From assembly GCA_051016205.1 (NCBI GenBank), contig CP136534.1:4278001-4342000 (forward strand): a DNA stretch of 64,000 bases. Direction: 5' to 3'. Under the pieces are notes generated by a model. That model did not search any database, had not been told where the DNA came from, and saw only the letters and a list, made by a program, of their open reading frames with translations. Source of the stretch: Acuticoccus sp051016205 (lineage in GTDB: Bacteria; Pseudomonadota; Alphaproteobacteria; Rhizobiales; Amorphaceae). A program made the position numbers and the translations under genes. Below are positions 39,127 through 48,435 of this stretch, piece by piece (the stretch's first letter is position 1; each line of letters starts with the position of its first letter).

Positions 39127-40385
39127 TCACAAGTCTTCTGACCTCCCACAAAACGGCGCTGGAAAAAGCCATTGAAGACGTCATTGGCAAGACGATCGAG
39201 GAGATCGTCGCGCCACTGCGCAAGCTTTATCTGCCGGAAGAAATCCCGGAAGAATTTCTTCCATGGCTTGCTTGGGCCGTTTCCACCGATCTCTGGGACG
39301 ACAATTGGGATGACGATCACAAGCGTCATGTCATCTCCGAGATGTTGTCCCTTCATCGCATCAAGGGAGTGAAGGCGGCGATTGCTGGCTACCTTGAGCT
39401 TGTTGGCGCAGAGTTGGTCGACACGCTCACACCCATGGATCGTCCGTGGGCGCTGCCGGACCGCGCGGAGGCGGTGACAGAGGCTTGGAAAGCGTCCCTG
39501 CGGCAGCTGCGCGTCTACACCCGCAAGATCGAACGTGATGCGCTGCCGGTCGAGCACTTCGCCGATCATGCCTATGCCGACCACGCTTATACCTGGCCTG
39601 ACACGCCCGAGACCGTGCATGGCCGGCGCAGCTTCATCTACGACCCCAAGACGGGCGTCGAAGAACCCATGCAGCGGCTCACCTACGATGAGACCCGCCG
39701 CACGGTGGAGGAGGATCGCACCGAGCGCTCAGTGATCCCCGCCCGGGCCGGGCCGCACACACCATTCACCGATGTGCGGTTCGCCGATTATGCGTTTCTC
39801 GTGGATCAGCTGGAGCCCGAGGTCCTGACGACCACGGTCAGGGAGTCGGGCGAGACCTCCACCGTCGAGTTGATCGTGGAGACGCTGACACCGTCCCTGG
39901 AGACCACGGAAATTTGGCCGGACCGGATCACCGTCACCATCGAGAAGCTGCACTTCTATGCGGCCGACCACGCCTATGCAGACCACGCCTTCGCCATCGA
40001 TGATGAGGCAGAGCTGGCATACTACGACCGCTGGTACTTGATCAGCCGTGACACGCCGCCCATCGATGCCCGGCCCGTGGGGGCCTATGCGGACTTCACC
40101 TACACCCAGCCCGAGCCCCACACGGCCTATCTTTACATCCGGCAATACAGCAAAGCGCACAAAGGCGCTGGCTTTGCCGATCATGCCATCGTCGATCATG
40201 TGTTTGCTCTCGACGACGATCTGAAGAACTACAACCTCGCCTGGGACGCGGTGCGGGCCTCAAAAGCCCTGACCGATGACATCTCGGCGACGTTCACGTC
40301 CACACTTCCACTTGATTTGCGAAGCCCGATCCCCCTCGACGGATCGGTGTTGTTCGGTTCGCGTCGCGAACGCAGGAGACTCTAA
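39123..40385 (+). CDS. Tail protein I with HAYADHAF repeats
   Basis: The N-terminal 150 residues are P2 gpI-like: LRKLYLPEEIPEEFLPWLAW, then HKRHVISEMLSLHRIKGVKA. The remainder (about 150-420) is an extension holding several copies of a short motif: HFADHAYADHAYTWP, RFADYAFLVD, YAADHAYADHAFAID, GFADHAIVDHVFALD. These are spaced about 45-70 residues apart and look like repeated beta modules. A 420-residue gpI is about twice the usual length. It would link baseplate to fibre. Confidence 0.78.
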   Translation: MITSLLTSHKTALEKAIEDVIGKTIEEIVAPLRKLYLPEEIPEEFLPWLAWAVSTDLWDDNWDDDHKRHVISEMLSLHRIKGVKAAIAGYLELVGAELVDTLTPMDRPWALPDRAEAVTEAWKASLRQLRVYTRKIERDALPVEHFADHAYADHAYTWPDTPETVHGRRSFIYDPKTGVEEPMQRLTYDETRRTVEEDRTERSVIPARAGPHTPFTDVRFADYAFLVDQLEPEVLTTTVRESGETSTVELIVETLTPSLETTEIWPDRITVTIEKLHFYAADHAYADHAFAIDDEAELAYYDRWYLISRDTPPIDARPVGAYADFTYTQPEPHTAYLYIRQYSKAHKGAGFADHAIVDHVFALDDDLKNYNLAWDAVRASKALTDDISATFTSTLPLDLRSPIPLDGSVLFGSRRERRRL

Positions 40386-42701
40386 ATGGACCGCATCGCC
40401 ACGATTTCCTCGGCGCAGAAGATCTCGACGCAGTTCCTCAACAACATCGGTGTGTACGGCCGCCAAAGCCTGGATCGCGTGAGTGAGCAGGCCATCGGCC
40501 GGGGGCTCTACTGGGCAGACTTCACCATCAACCGTGTGAACTCCGTCCAGGTGACCCTTGGCACTGGTTCGTTCTGGTCCGGCGGTAAAGCCCATCCGTT
40601 TCGCCTTGAGCAAACTTTCGACTTCACCACGGACCTGCCTCAAGCGGCCGGTGATCGTCGGATCGTTTCGATTATCGTGAGCGCCAGCCAGGACCCGGCA
40701 GGAACCGGTCCGCGGGAGTTCTTGAAAGATCCCACCGTCGATCTGATCAACACAGAAAGCCGTAGCACATCGACCACCCACGAGCGGTTTGCCGGCGCAA
40801 ACGCCTACTTCTCCGACCCCTCCCCGGCGCCGACAGCACCTGCGGCTCCTGGCGGCCAGCTTGTGGTCGGGTGGGTGACGCTGTCCACGGCGGGTGTGGA
40901 AGACGAGACCTTCATCACCCTCAACACCGCAGCGCGGCTGCCCAGCAACGAATCCAATGCCGCGCAGCTGGCAGCCCTCAAAAGCCGCCAGGATGCCTTT
41001 GCAGGCCGCGTGGAGACCATCGAGACCGATCTGGCCAGTGCTGTCGGCCAAATTGATGCCCTGCCCTCGGCCGTCACCTTCCGCCAGCTCTTCGGGGACA
41101 TGGCGGAGGTGAAGGATGTGGTGGATGTCCCGCAGAATGCGGTCTCCTACCGGGTCGAGAACTTCGTAGACGACACGGGATCCAAGACGGATCACGTCGA
41201 CTACAACGCCCGCCTCGATGACGGGCTGACATTCCCCCATGTGGCCAATGCCACGGGGGCACTCTCCCTGTTCGCTGCCAACGACCCGCTCATGAAGACG
41301 GTCGACGGGGTGACCCTGCCAGCCTGGAACGACGCTCTGCGCATCGATGTGGTGGGTCGCAGCGGCTCTGTGTCTTTCTCTGACAAGCAGAGCCATTCCA
41401 TCAGCTTCAGGCGCCTTCGTCGCGGGCGCATTCGCTGGCGCTTTGGTCGGTGCTATCGCTGGATCAACCGGCGTCTGCTTTATGCACGGCAATCGCGCCG
41501 TGATTACCACATGCTGTGGGCCAAGCCGGGCGAAGACGCCGTCTACATCGCGGCCTATGAGATCGATGATGTCCGTGGTTTCGAGCGCCGCCTCATCCCT
41601 TACAATGCCCGCCGCCGTCGCTGGTGGAAGGATTGGGCGCGGCTCTTCTACCACCCCTGGCACTATGTGACGACCAGCGTGGCTGGCCGATACATCGCCC
41701 AGACCTTCCTGTCCTCGTCCACCGCCTACCTGACGAAGATCGACCTTTTCTTCGACAAGAAGGGGGCCGGGGACGTCACCATCCAGATCTGCGAGACCAT
41801 CAATGGTGAGCCGAACATCGATGCGGTGATCGCCACCACGACGCTGGCGAGCGCTGACATCAACCTGTGGCCCCAGGCGACACCGGTGGCTTTGACACCC
41901 ACCCTGCTGGAAGCCGGTGTTCGCTACGCCGCTGTCATGAGCACAGACGGCGCACACGCCCTCGCGACCGTGTCCGGCAACCGCTACCTGCAAGGCTCGC
42001 TTCAGACGGCCACCGACGGGGTGTGGAACGACCTCAACCTTGGCCTCGACCTATCGATCCGCATGTACTTTGCGAAGTTCGACGCGGCCCGCACGGTGGT
42101 CCAGCTGGCGCCCTTGTCCCTGACGGGTGGCATTCTCGGCGTGGACGTGAACAACGCTGGCTTGGAGCCCGAAGGCACCCAGCTCTCGCTGGAGTATCAG
42201 AAGAATGGCTCTGGCGCGTGGTTCCCCATCGACAACACGGCGAGCGTGGACCCACTGGAAAGCCTGCCGACCCTCCTCAACATGCGAGCGGTCTATTCTG
42301 GCACCACCGACCTGATGCCGGCCATCGACTTCACAGATTCCGACTATGAGGTGTGGCGACCCGATACCAGCTACACCTGGATCGGCCGGCAGGACGACGG
42401 CGGCCAGGTGGACTTTGGCCAGACGGTGACCACGGTGGTGGTCGAGGTGTCCGTGGCCAACTACGACGCCGCCCACCACACCGTCACCGCCTCGCTCATC
42501 GAGGTGGACGGCGGCGTGGGCACTGAAGCCCACGATGGTGTGTCGTCCGACATCGATCCTGATGATCCTCTCCGCCGCGTCGTCACGTTCACCTTCACCG
42601 GCGTGAGCCTCAACACCTGCTACCTCAAGGTGGAAGGCGCCACCACCGATGCGGTGGATATCTACGTGGTCGAAAAAGTCTTCGCGTTTGGGAGCGCCTG
42701 A
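40386..42701 (+). CDS. Large tail/baseplate fibre protein
   Basis: A 771-residue protein directly after gpI. The first 250 residues resemble the DUF4815-type N-terminus: YGRQSLDRVSEQAIGRGLYW, RLEQTFDFTTDLPQAAGDRR, and VVGWVTLSTAGVEDETFITL. The centre has an arginine/tryptophan-rich segment near residues 340-410, then beta-sandwich-like regions with ICETINGEPNIDAVIATTTL. It is probably a fibre or collar that connects gpI to receptor-binding parts. Confidence 0.7.
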   Translation: MDRIATISSAQKISTQFLNNIGVYGRQSLDRVSEQAIGRGLYWADFTINRVNSVQVTLGTGSFWSGGKAHPFRLEQTFDFTTDLPQAAGDRRIVSIIVSASQDPAGTGPREFLKDPTVDLINTESRSTSTTHERFAGANAYFSDPSPAPTAPAAPGGQLVVGWVTLSTAGVEDETFITLNTAARLPSNESNAAQLAALKSRQDAFAGRVETIETDLASAVGQIDALPSAVTFRQLFGDMAEVKDVVDVPQNAVSYRVENFVDDTGSKTDHVDYNARLDDGLTFPHVANATGALSLFAANDPLMKTVDGVTLPAWNDALRIDVVGRSGSVSFSDKQSHSISFRRLRRGRIRWRFGRCYRWINRRLLYARQSRRDYHMLWAKPGEDAVYIAAYEIDDVRGFERRLIPYNARRRRWWKDWARLFYHPWHYVTTSVAGRYIAQTFLSSSTAYLTKIDLFFDKKGAGDVTIQICETINGEPNIDAVIATTTLASADINLWPQATPVALTPTLLEAGVRYAAVMSTDGAHALATVSGNRYLQGSLQTATDGVWNDLNLGLDLSIRMYFAKFDAARTVVQLAPLSLTGGILGVDVNNAGLEPEGTQLSLEYQKNGSGAWFPIDNTASVDPLESLPTLLNMRAVYSGTTDLMPAIDFTDSDYEVWRPDTSYTWIGRQDDGGQVDFGQTVTTVVVEVSVANYDAAHHTVTASLIEVDGGVGTEAHDGVSSDIDPDDPLRRVVTFTFTGVSLNTCYLKVEGATTDAVDIYVVEKVFAFGSA

Positions 42702-42877
42702 TGACGATACCCAAGAAGTTTGAGCCCGAGACCTTCTACCAGGTCCGGATGAAACGCGCCGCCGAAATGCTCGGCGTGACTTGGAAGCCCTGTGACCGCC
42801 ACGGCCGCCCGAAGACCTACGAGATGAAGGGTAAGGTGGCGGAGCAGCTGCGCGAGCACATCGCCAGTGTCGGATAA
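42701..42877 (+). CDS. Small basic hypothetical protein (58 aa)
   Basis: The ATG overlaps the fibre stop (TGATG). It reads MTIPKKFEPETFYQVRMKRA then MLGVTWKPCDRHGRPKTYEM, helix-rich and basic, ending eleven bases inside the next gene. Overlap at both ends supports translation. Unknown family. Confidence 0.6.
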   Translation: MTIPKKFEPETFYQVRMKRAAEMLGVTWKPCDRHGRPKTYEMKGKVAEQLREHIASVG

Positions 42878-43691
42878 TCTTTACCGCCGCCAGGCAACGG
42901 ACCCGATTAACGACACCTACTTCAACCTGCTCCTGGCCGACATCCGGGCGCGCTTGGAGCGCTTGGAGAAGTTCGAGCCGGACTGGGAAGAGCAGGTGGC
43001 CGCGCTGGTCAACATCGGCGTTCAGAGGATCGACACGTTCCTCACGCCAGCTGTTGAGCAGGTGCAGGAATTGTCGGGCCTGGGCTTCCTGGTGGCCGAT
43101 TCCTCCACGTCCACCACGTTTGTCGTCGGGCAAGAGGTGACGCTGGTCGTTGACGAGGGCACGAAGCGGGACCTGTTCGCACCCTCGCCCAACGTCTCCA
43201 TCACCAGCGCGTCGGTGCAGGGCTTGGTTGTCCTCGCTGAGCGTGTGGGTGAGTACAACGCCGAGACCGGCGAGCTGGTGGTAAACCCCTGGTACATTAG
43301 CGGCCCCAACGGCGCTCTTGATGACTGGGTGATCACCTCCGAGCCCGGCATCGCCAAGGCGGTGTTCGAGATCTACGCCCTGGTCGTGGCGGCGGAAGCT
43401 CTGGCGGTAGCGAGCGCGAGTGCGGCCGGTGACAGCGCATCTGCGGCGGCGACCAGTGAGGGCGCTGCGGCGGCCTCTGCCACGGCAGCCCAGGGCCATG
43501 CCGGCGGTGCCAGCACCTTCAGGGGCCAGGCGTCCAGCTTTGCCGACACCGCGCAGACCCACGCCAACACGGCATCCGGCCACGCCGACGCTGCTGCGGC
43601 CTCAGCGGCCACGGCCGGTAGCGCGGCTGCGGCAGCCGTCGCGGATCGACCGACCTTTGAAGAAACCTACTTTCTGGCGGTGACGCTGTGA
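42867..43691 (+). CDS. Tail fibre protein with Ala/Ser-rich coiled region
   Basis: GTG start inside the previous gene. The N-terminal 170 residues form a globular part (YRRQATDPINDTYFNLLLAD, then FLVADSSTSTTFVVGQEVTL). Residues about 175-260 are a low-complexity Ala/Ser/Gly run of the type that forms trimeric coiled fibres. Followed by three more fibre-tip genes with overlapping ends. Confidence 0.65.
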   Translation: MSDNLYRRQATDPINDTYFNLLLADIRARLERLEKFEPDWEEQVAALVNIGVQRIDTFLTPAVEQVQELSGLGFLVADSSTSTTFVVGQEVTLVVDEGTKRDLFAPSPNVSITSASVQGLVVLAERVGEYNAETGELVVNPWYISGPNGALDDWVITSEPGIAKAVFEIYALVVAAEALAVASASAAGDSASAAATSEGAAAASATAAQGHAGGASTFRGQASSFADTAQTHANTASGHADAAAASAATAGSAAAAAVADRPTFEETYFLAVTL

Positions 43692-44017
43692 CCGGTGATT
43701 CAGAACCTCTCGCTCTGACGACAAGCCTTCAGACCGTGTTCACCTGCCCAGCAAACAAGGCTGTGCATCTTACGATCTGCCAGGTCGCCAATGTCCACGC
43801 ATCCAACGAGGTGGACATCACAGTTCAGTGGACCGATGCCAGCAACGGCAACGTTGCCACGCACTTCGTGAAGAATGGGACCCTTGCCGTCGGAGACGCG
43901 ATCAACGTTGTGGCCGGTGGCATGAATTTGGCTGCCGGCGACACCGTTCGCGCGTCGGCGTCGGCCAACCTTTCGGCAGAGCTCACGCTCAGCTACATCA
44001 TCAAAGACGCCGTCTAA
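43688..44017 (+). CDS. Small tail-fibre-associated beta protein (109 aa)
   Basis: GTG start in a four-base overlap. Beta-rich: TSLQTVFTCPANKAVHLTIC, VDITVQWTDASNGNVATHFV, INVVAGGMNLAAGDTVRASA, ending LTLSYIIKDAV. This pattern is typical of small fibre-tip or virion beta-sandwich proteins. Family not named. Confidence 0.65.
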   Translation: MTGDSEPLALTTSLQTVFTCPANKAVHLTICQVANVHASNEVDITVQWTDASNGNVATHFVKNGTLAVGDAINVVAGGMNLAAGDTVRASASANLSAELTLSYIIKDAV

Positions 44018-44934
44018 TGTCCCGCTTCAAGCGCCTTCGTTCGGCGCTGCTGTCGACCACATCGAGCGGCCTGCGGTCCCTGTCGCGGTTCTCTGACGTT
44101 CCTGGTGGGATCTCCAAAGCTGTTGGCCAGCAGGAATGGCGCACGCCAGGCACTTTTCTGTTTGTCGTCCCCGCGGGGGTCACATCCATTTCGTGGGTCG
44201 GCGTTGGGGCAGGCGGCGCAGCGACACCGCGCAACTACAGCAGCGGCGGGTTGGATGACATTGATGGTGGCATCACCAAGATCACGCGCCAAAGCGATAT
44301 GGCGGTGTTGGCCTCCGCAAATGGCGGCGAGGGCGGCCACGGCGGTCTGGGTGGCAACGGCGGCATCAAGCAGGGCGGTGGCCGCGGCGGCAACGCTGGC
44401 CCGGATCGGTCTGGCGGCGGTGCGGCTGGCTATACTGGTGACGGCGGTGACGGGACAACGGCCTCATTCACCGATGCTGATGGCGAAGCGGGCACAGGTG
44501 GCGGCGCGGGGTCGGGTTTCTATGACTTCAATCAGGCGCTCGGCCCTGGCGGCGGTGTCGACCTCTACGGCGAGGGGCCATCAGGGAACGGTGGCACATC
44601 CGGCAGCAAGGCTGGCAAAGGCGGGTCGGATGGCGCTGATGGCGACATAAACCTATACGGCGGCGCCGGTGGTCTGTTGGGTGGCGGCGCAGGTTCTGCC
44701 GACGTTTCGTCACCCCGCAGCGGCGCAGGTGGCGAGTTGTCTTGGTCCAACGATATCGCAGTGACACCTGGTGAGACGCTGATAATCGAAGTCGGTGGTG
44801 GTGGCATCTATTCATCTGGATCGAACACCGGCCAAACTGTCGGCGGCAATGGTGGTGCTCGTGTCATCTGGCCCGGCCAACTTCGCCAGTTCCCGTCCGA
44901 ACGAACCGCAGATGAACCAACGGTGTTGGCCTGA
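44017..44934 (+). CDS. Glycine-rich tail fibre tip (adhesin) candidate
   Basis: The ATG overlaps the previous TAA. After a basic N-terminus, FLFVVPAGVTSISWVGVGAG begins a glycine-rich domain with many GGxGG runs (residues about 70-260), recalling polyglycine sandwich adhesins such as S16 gp38 and glycine-rich fibre domains. The C-terminus GETLIIEVGGGGIYSSGSNT matches the closing strand of such domains. It is the best receptor-binding candidate on the baseplate side. Confidence 0.65.
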   Translation: MSRFKRLRSALLSTTSSGLRSLSRFSDVPGGISKAVGQQEWRTPGTFLFVVPAGVTSISWVGVGAGGAATPRNYSSGGLDDIDGGITKITRQSDMAVLASANGGEGGHGGLGGNGGIKQGGGRGGNAGPDRSGGGAAGYTGDGGDGTTASFTDADGEAGTGGGAGSGFYDFNQALGPGGGVDLYGEGPSGNGGTSGSKAGKGGSDGADGDINLYGGAGGLLGGGAGSADVSSPRSGAGGELSWSNDIAVTPGETLIIEVGGGGIYSSGSNTGQTVGGNGGARVIWPGQLRQFPSERTADEPTVLA

Positions 44935-45584
44935 TGACGCTTTTCAGCAAGGACGGCGCAGAGCCGGCCCCCCTACCCTTTCGCATCGTGTTGTCAGACG
45001 GCCGGACCCGAACAAGCCCTGACACCTTCACGCCCGCAGAGATCGCCGATGCGGGCTACGTCGAGGCACCCGACGTGCCGGCCTACGACCCGGTCACCCA
45101 GCACGCCCCGGTGTGGAACGGCACCGGCTATGACGTGGTGGACAAGACCGCGCAAGAGATCGCCGACGAGGCGGCAGTCGCACTGGCTGAGGCCAAGGCG
45201 TCGCGGAAGGAGGCCGTGCAGGAGCTGTCCGACCGTAAGTCGGCGGAAGGCTATGAGCACGACTTCGGCCCTGACGGCGTCCATGTGCTCCAGACAAGAA
45301 CTTCGGACCGGGCCAACTGGAACGCTCTGGCCACCCTCTGCCACGCCATGATGATCGGCGGGCAGCCGACGGCGCCCGTGGGCACGATCCGCACCGAGGG
45401 GAATGTCAACATTCCGGTGACCGCCCAGACAGCGCATGACGCCATGGTGGCCATGCAGGCGCACCTTGCCGACGTCATCCGGCACGGCTGGGCACTGAAG
45501 GATCAGATCAACGCGGCCATCGACGTGGCGGCCGTGAACGCCATCAACATCGAGGCAGGCTGGCCGGCAACCCCGGCGGACTGA
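44934..45584 (+). CDS. DUF4376-type tail fibre/assembly protein
   Basis: A 216-residue protein overlapping the adhesin gene by one base. The N-terminal half is variable (LPFRIVLSDGRTRTSPDTFT). The C-terminal ~110 residues match DUF4376: RKSAEGYEHDFGPDGVHVLQ, TRTSDRANWNALATLCHAMM and ALKDQINAAIDVAAVNAINI. Such domains occur in fibre proteins and their chaperones. Confidence 0.7.
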   Translation: MTLFSKDGAEPAPLPFRIVLSDGRTRTSPDTFTPAEIADAGYVEAPDVPAYDPVTQHAPVWNGTGYDVVDKTAQEIADEAAVALAEAKASRKEAVQELSDRKSAEGYEHDFGPDGVHVLQTRTSDRANWNALATLCHAMMIGGQPTAPVGTIRTEGNVNIPVTAQTAHDAMVAMQAHLADVIRHGWALKDQINAAIDVAAVNAINIEAGWPATPAD

Positions 45585-45614
45585 CCCCACCCCACAATTT
45601 GAAAAGAGGCCGTC

Positions 45615-46052
45615 ATGGCTGTCACCCTCGCGTTCTATCGCGGGCGGGGGACGGTGCTCGACCGTGTCGTGCGCGCCATCACCCGTTCCAGGTTTTCGCA
45701 TGTCGAGGTGGTCATCCAGATCCATCCCGACGGCTCATGGACGATGATCGGCTCGTCACCCCGAGACGGCGGTGTAAGGGCGGTCACCATCCAACCCAAG
45801 CCGAGGCACTGGGAGCTCGTCGACGCTCCTGGAGATGCCCAGGAAGCTGAGGCATTCGCGCGATCAAAGATCGGCGCCAAGTACGACTTCTTCGCCATCC
45901 TGTTCACCTTCGTCATTCCGATCCGCCGACAGAATCCGCGCAAGTGGCTCTGCACTGAACTCGTGGCTCACGCCGTCGGTGCTCCGTTCCTTGCGCACCT
46001 GTCGCCGGGTGATCTCGCCGAAATCCTGCCCCGCCTCTCCGGCGCGCGCTGA
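45615..46052 (+). CDS. Papain-like/NlpC-type cysteine peptidase
   Basis: A 145-residue protein with a permuted NlpC/P60 (YiiX-like) arrangement: TRSRFSHVEVVIQ supplies the histidine, and PRKWLCTELVAHAVG the cysteine. The spacing His-before-Cys is typical of the permuted group. In tail gene clusters these enzymes may cut peptidoglycan during entry or act on lipids. It precedes the sheath gene. Confidence 0.65.
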   Translation: MAVTLAFYRGRGTVLDRVVRAITRSRFSHVEVVIQIHPDGSWTMIGSSPRDGGVRAVTIQPKPRHWELVDAPGDAQEAEAFARSKIGAKYDFFAILFTFVIPIRRQNPRKWLCTELVAHAVGAPFLAHLSPGDLAEILPRLSGAR

Positions 46053-46100
46053 CTTCGGCTTCGCGGCCACGCCGCGCTTCCCAAATCTTGGAGAACTGTG

Positions 46101-47558
46101 ATGGTCGATAGCCGCTTTCACGGCATCACAACGCGCGAGTACACCGAAGTCCCTCGCGCGGTTGAGCTTATTGACATCAGCCAGATCGGGCTCGTTGGCA
46201 CCGCGCCAGATGCCGACGCTGAGAACTGGCCGCTGGACAAGCCGATCCTCATCACCGGCGAGCGCAGCCTTCCCGCCGGCCTTGGCCTCAACGGCACCAT
46301 TCCCGATGCCCTTGATGACATCTGGGACCAGGCGAACGCGACCATTGTCGCGGTCCGCATCGCTGAAGAGCAGCTGGCCGGCGACGCGGGTGTCGATGTC
46401 TTCGCCACCATGGCCAATATGCTGGGCGACCGCCTGCAGATGACAGGTGTTCATGCGCTGCGAAAAGCCGAAGCCGAACTGGGTATCCGCCCTGGCCTCC
46501 TCTGCGCCCCCGGCTACACCTCCCAGCGACCGACTGATGGCGTCGGAAGCGTCACCATCGATGCGGGTGGCACAGGCTATATCGCGCCACCTCTCGTCTC
46601 GGCCACCGGCACAGGTACAGGCTTTGTCGCCCGCGCCGTTGTCTCAGGCGGGGCCGTCATCGAGGTGATCATCGACAACCCCGGTGTAGGCTTCGATCTG
46701 GCGCCGACCATTGTCTTCACCCCGGTGGATGGTGGCAGTGGTGCCGCGGGCACGGCAGTCCTTGCAACGGTCGCCAACCCCATCGGCAAAGAGCTGGAGT
46801 CAATCGCCGCCCGCATGCGCGCCATGGTGGTGGTCGACGGCCCGAACACCACCAACGAGGCGGCGGTGCTGGCCCGCCAGGATTATGGCACCGACCGCGT
46901 GAAGATTGTGGACCCCTGGGTCAAGGTGGCCAAAGGCGGCGCCATTATCACGCGGCCGCCGTCTGCCCGCGTCTGCGGCCTTCAGGTCAAGGTCGATGTC
47001 GAGCGTGGCTTCTGGCACTCGCCGTCCAACAAGGACATGGCCGGCATTCTTGGCCTGTCACGTCCGATCACATGGGCCCTGAGCGACCCGTCTACCGACG
47101 CCGAGTACCTCAACGACAACGATGTCACGACCATCATCCGCAACACCAATGCGGGTGGTTTTAAGCTCTGGGGCAACCGGACCACGTCGGGCGACAGCAT
47201 TCGCGCGTTCTGGAACGTGCGCCGCACTTCCGACGTCATCATCGAGAGCATCGAGCTGGCGTGCCAACCGTTCGTCGATGAACCCTTCTCGGTCGAGCTG
47301 ATCGCCAACATCGGTGAAACGGCTTCGGCGGGTCTGCGAAAGCTCGTGGCGCGAGGGGCGACGCTCGGCTCTCGGGTCTGGCTTGATCCCGCGCTGAACA
47401 CCAAGGAAACCTTCGTCGAAGGCAAGCTTTACATCAGCTACGATGCGGAGCCGGTCGGCCCCGCCGAGCACATCATCTTCGAATACCACCGTAACACTGG
47501 CTACTACGAGCAACTCGCTGCCGATGCAGCGCGTGAGCTTGAGCGCCGCGGTCTTTAA
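46101..47558 (+). CDS. Tail sheath protein with an inserted beta domain
   Basis: P2 FI-like contractile sheath (485 aa). The family core is visible at both ends: GITTREYTEVPRAVELIDIS, and the C-terminal DIRAFWN-like SGDSIRAFWNVRRTSDVIIE with HIIFEYHRNTGYYEQL. Residues about 150-235 are an insertion: VTIDAGGTGYIAPPLVSATG, and VIIDNPGVGFDLAPTIVFTP, a duplicated GxGY-type beta module common in phage virion proteins and likely surface-exposed. ATG 46101 preferred over GTG 46098. Confidence 0.9.
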   Translation: MVDSRFHGITTREYTEVPRAVELIDISQIGLVGTAPDADAENWPLDKPILITGERSLPAGLGLNGTIPDALDDIWDQANATIVAVRIAEEQLAGDAGVDVFATMANMLGDRLQMTGVHALRKAEAELGIRPGLLCAPGYTSQRPTDGVGSVTIDAGGTGYIAPPLVSATGTGTGFVARAVVSGGAVIEVIIDNPGVGFDLAPTIVFTPVDGGSGAAGTAVLATVANPIGKELESIAARMRAMVVVDGPNTTNEAAVLARQDYGTDRVKIVDPWVKVAKGGAIITRPPSARVCGLQVKVDVERGFWHSPSNKDMAGILGLSRPITWALSDPSTDAEYLNDNDVTTIIRNTNAGGFKLWGNRTTSGDSIRAFWNVRRTSDVIIESIELACQPFVDEPFSVELIANIGETASAGLRKLVARGATLGSRVWLDPALNTKETFVEGKLYISYDAEPVGPAEHIIFEYHRNTGYYEQLAADAARELERRGL

Positions 47559-47577
47559 AGCCTCGTGAGGTCAAGTA

Positions 47578-48099
47578 ATGCGTAACATCATTCGAGCCTT
47601 CACGGGCTCCATTGCATCCGTGGTGTCGGCGAAGACGATGGCACTGGAGATCGAAACGATCACACCCCCCATGATCGGTGACCTGACCGACGATTTCCAC
47701 GCAGGCGGTGCCCCGGCTTCGGTCGCGATCCCGTTGGGCACCACCCTCTCGGACGCGTCCTTCAAGATCGCCTCGTGGAACCCCGATGTGATCCGTCGCG
47801 CAGGCCTTGCTGAAGGCGTGCGTGATACCATCACGTTCCGCGGCGCGGCCAAGTCGGAAACTGATGGGCAGGCCCAACCCATCGAGCTGGTTCTTGAAGG
47901 GCGTCTTTCTGAAGCCGAAGCCGACACTTGGGAACGTGGGTCCCGGTCCGGCCTCACATACAACGTGAGAACCATCGTCTTCTACAAACTAAAGATCGGC
48001 GACAAACTCATTCACGAACTCGATATCTTCGGCAACAAGAAAATCGTGGATGGCGTCGATCAACTTGCCGACATCAACAGGGCGCTTGGTATCGCCTGA
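47578..48099 (+). CDS. Major tail tube protein
   Basis: P2 FII-like tube protein, 173 residues, directly after the sheath gene. Segments include LEIETITPPMIGDLTDDFHA, RDTITFRGAAKSETDGQAQP and LTYNVRTIVFYKLKIGDKLI with HELDIFGNKKIVDGVDQLAD, the characteristic tube finish. SD GAGGT lies upstream. Confidence 0.92.
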   Translation: MRNIIRAFTGSIASVVSAKTMALEIETITPPMIGDLTDDFHAGGAPASVAIPLGTTLSDASFKIASWNPDVIRRAGLAEGVRDTITFRGAAKSETDGQAQPIELVLEGRLSEAEADTWERGSRSGLTYNVRTIVFYKLKIGDKLIHELDIFGNKKIVDGVDQLADINRALGIA

Positions 48100-48111
48100 G
48101 GGTAATAATTC

Positions 48112-48435
48112 ATGAAAATGACTGTTCCGCTGAAGTATCCCTTCGAGCACGATGGGGTGACGTATTCAGAGCTGACCGTGCGCCGCGCCAAACTGAAGGA
48201 TTTCGAATGGATAGAGAATCTCAGCAGGCTTGCGGCTGAGGTGGACGACAACGCGTCGTTCGAAATCATTGCCGTCACCAAGGCGATCGCGCATCTCTGT
48301 GATATCCCCGAAGAGGCAGCCGGTGAGATCGATGCGATCGATTTCTTCCCGGTGCGTGACGCCACGGGTTTTGTGGAGGCTCTGAGCGCCATCTCGGCTG
48401 GCGGTCCAGAGTCGCCATCTGCGCCCACGTCTTAA
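48112..48435 (+). CDS. Tail assembly chaperone gpE
   Basis: Zero-frame product of 107 residues: VPLKYPFEHDGVTYSELTVR then LKDFEWIENLSRLAAEVDDN and IAVTKAIAHLCDIPEEAAGE, matching the phage tail assembly protein E family. Near its end lies a GGGTTTT slippery heptamer, giving a longer gpE-E' fusion. It coats the tape measure protein during tail assembly. Confidence 0.88.
   Translation: MKMTVPLKYPFEHDGVTYSELTVRRAKLKDFEWIENLSRLAAEVDDNASFEIIAVTKAIAHLCDIPEEAAGEIDAIDFFPVRDATGFVEALSAISAGGPESPSAPTS

Noticed and set aside
40260..41993. Long minus-strand open frame (577 codons)
   Set aside because: It lies opposite the fibre gene, has no domain pattern, and arises from GC-rich codon bias on the coding strand.
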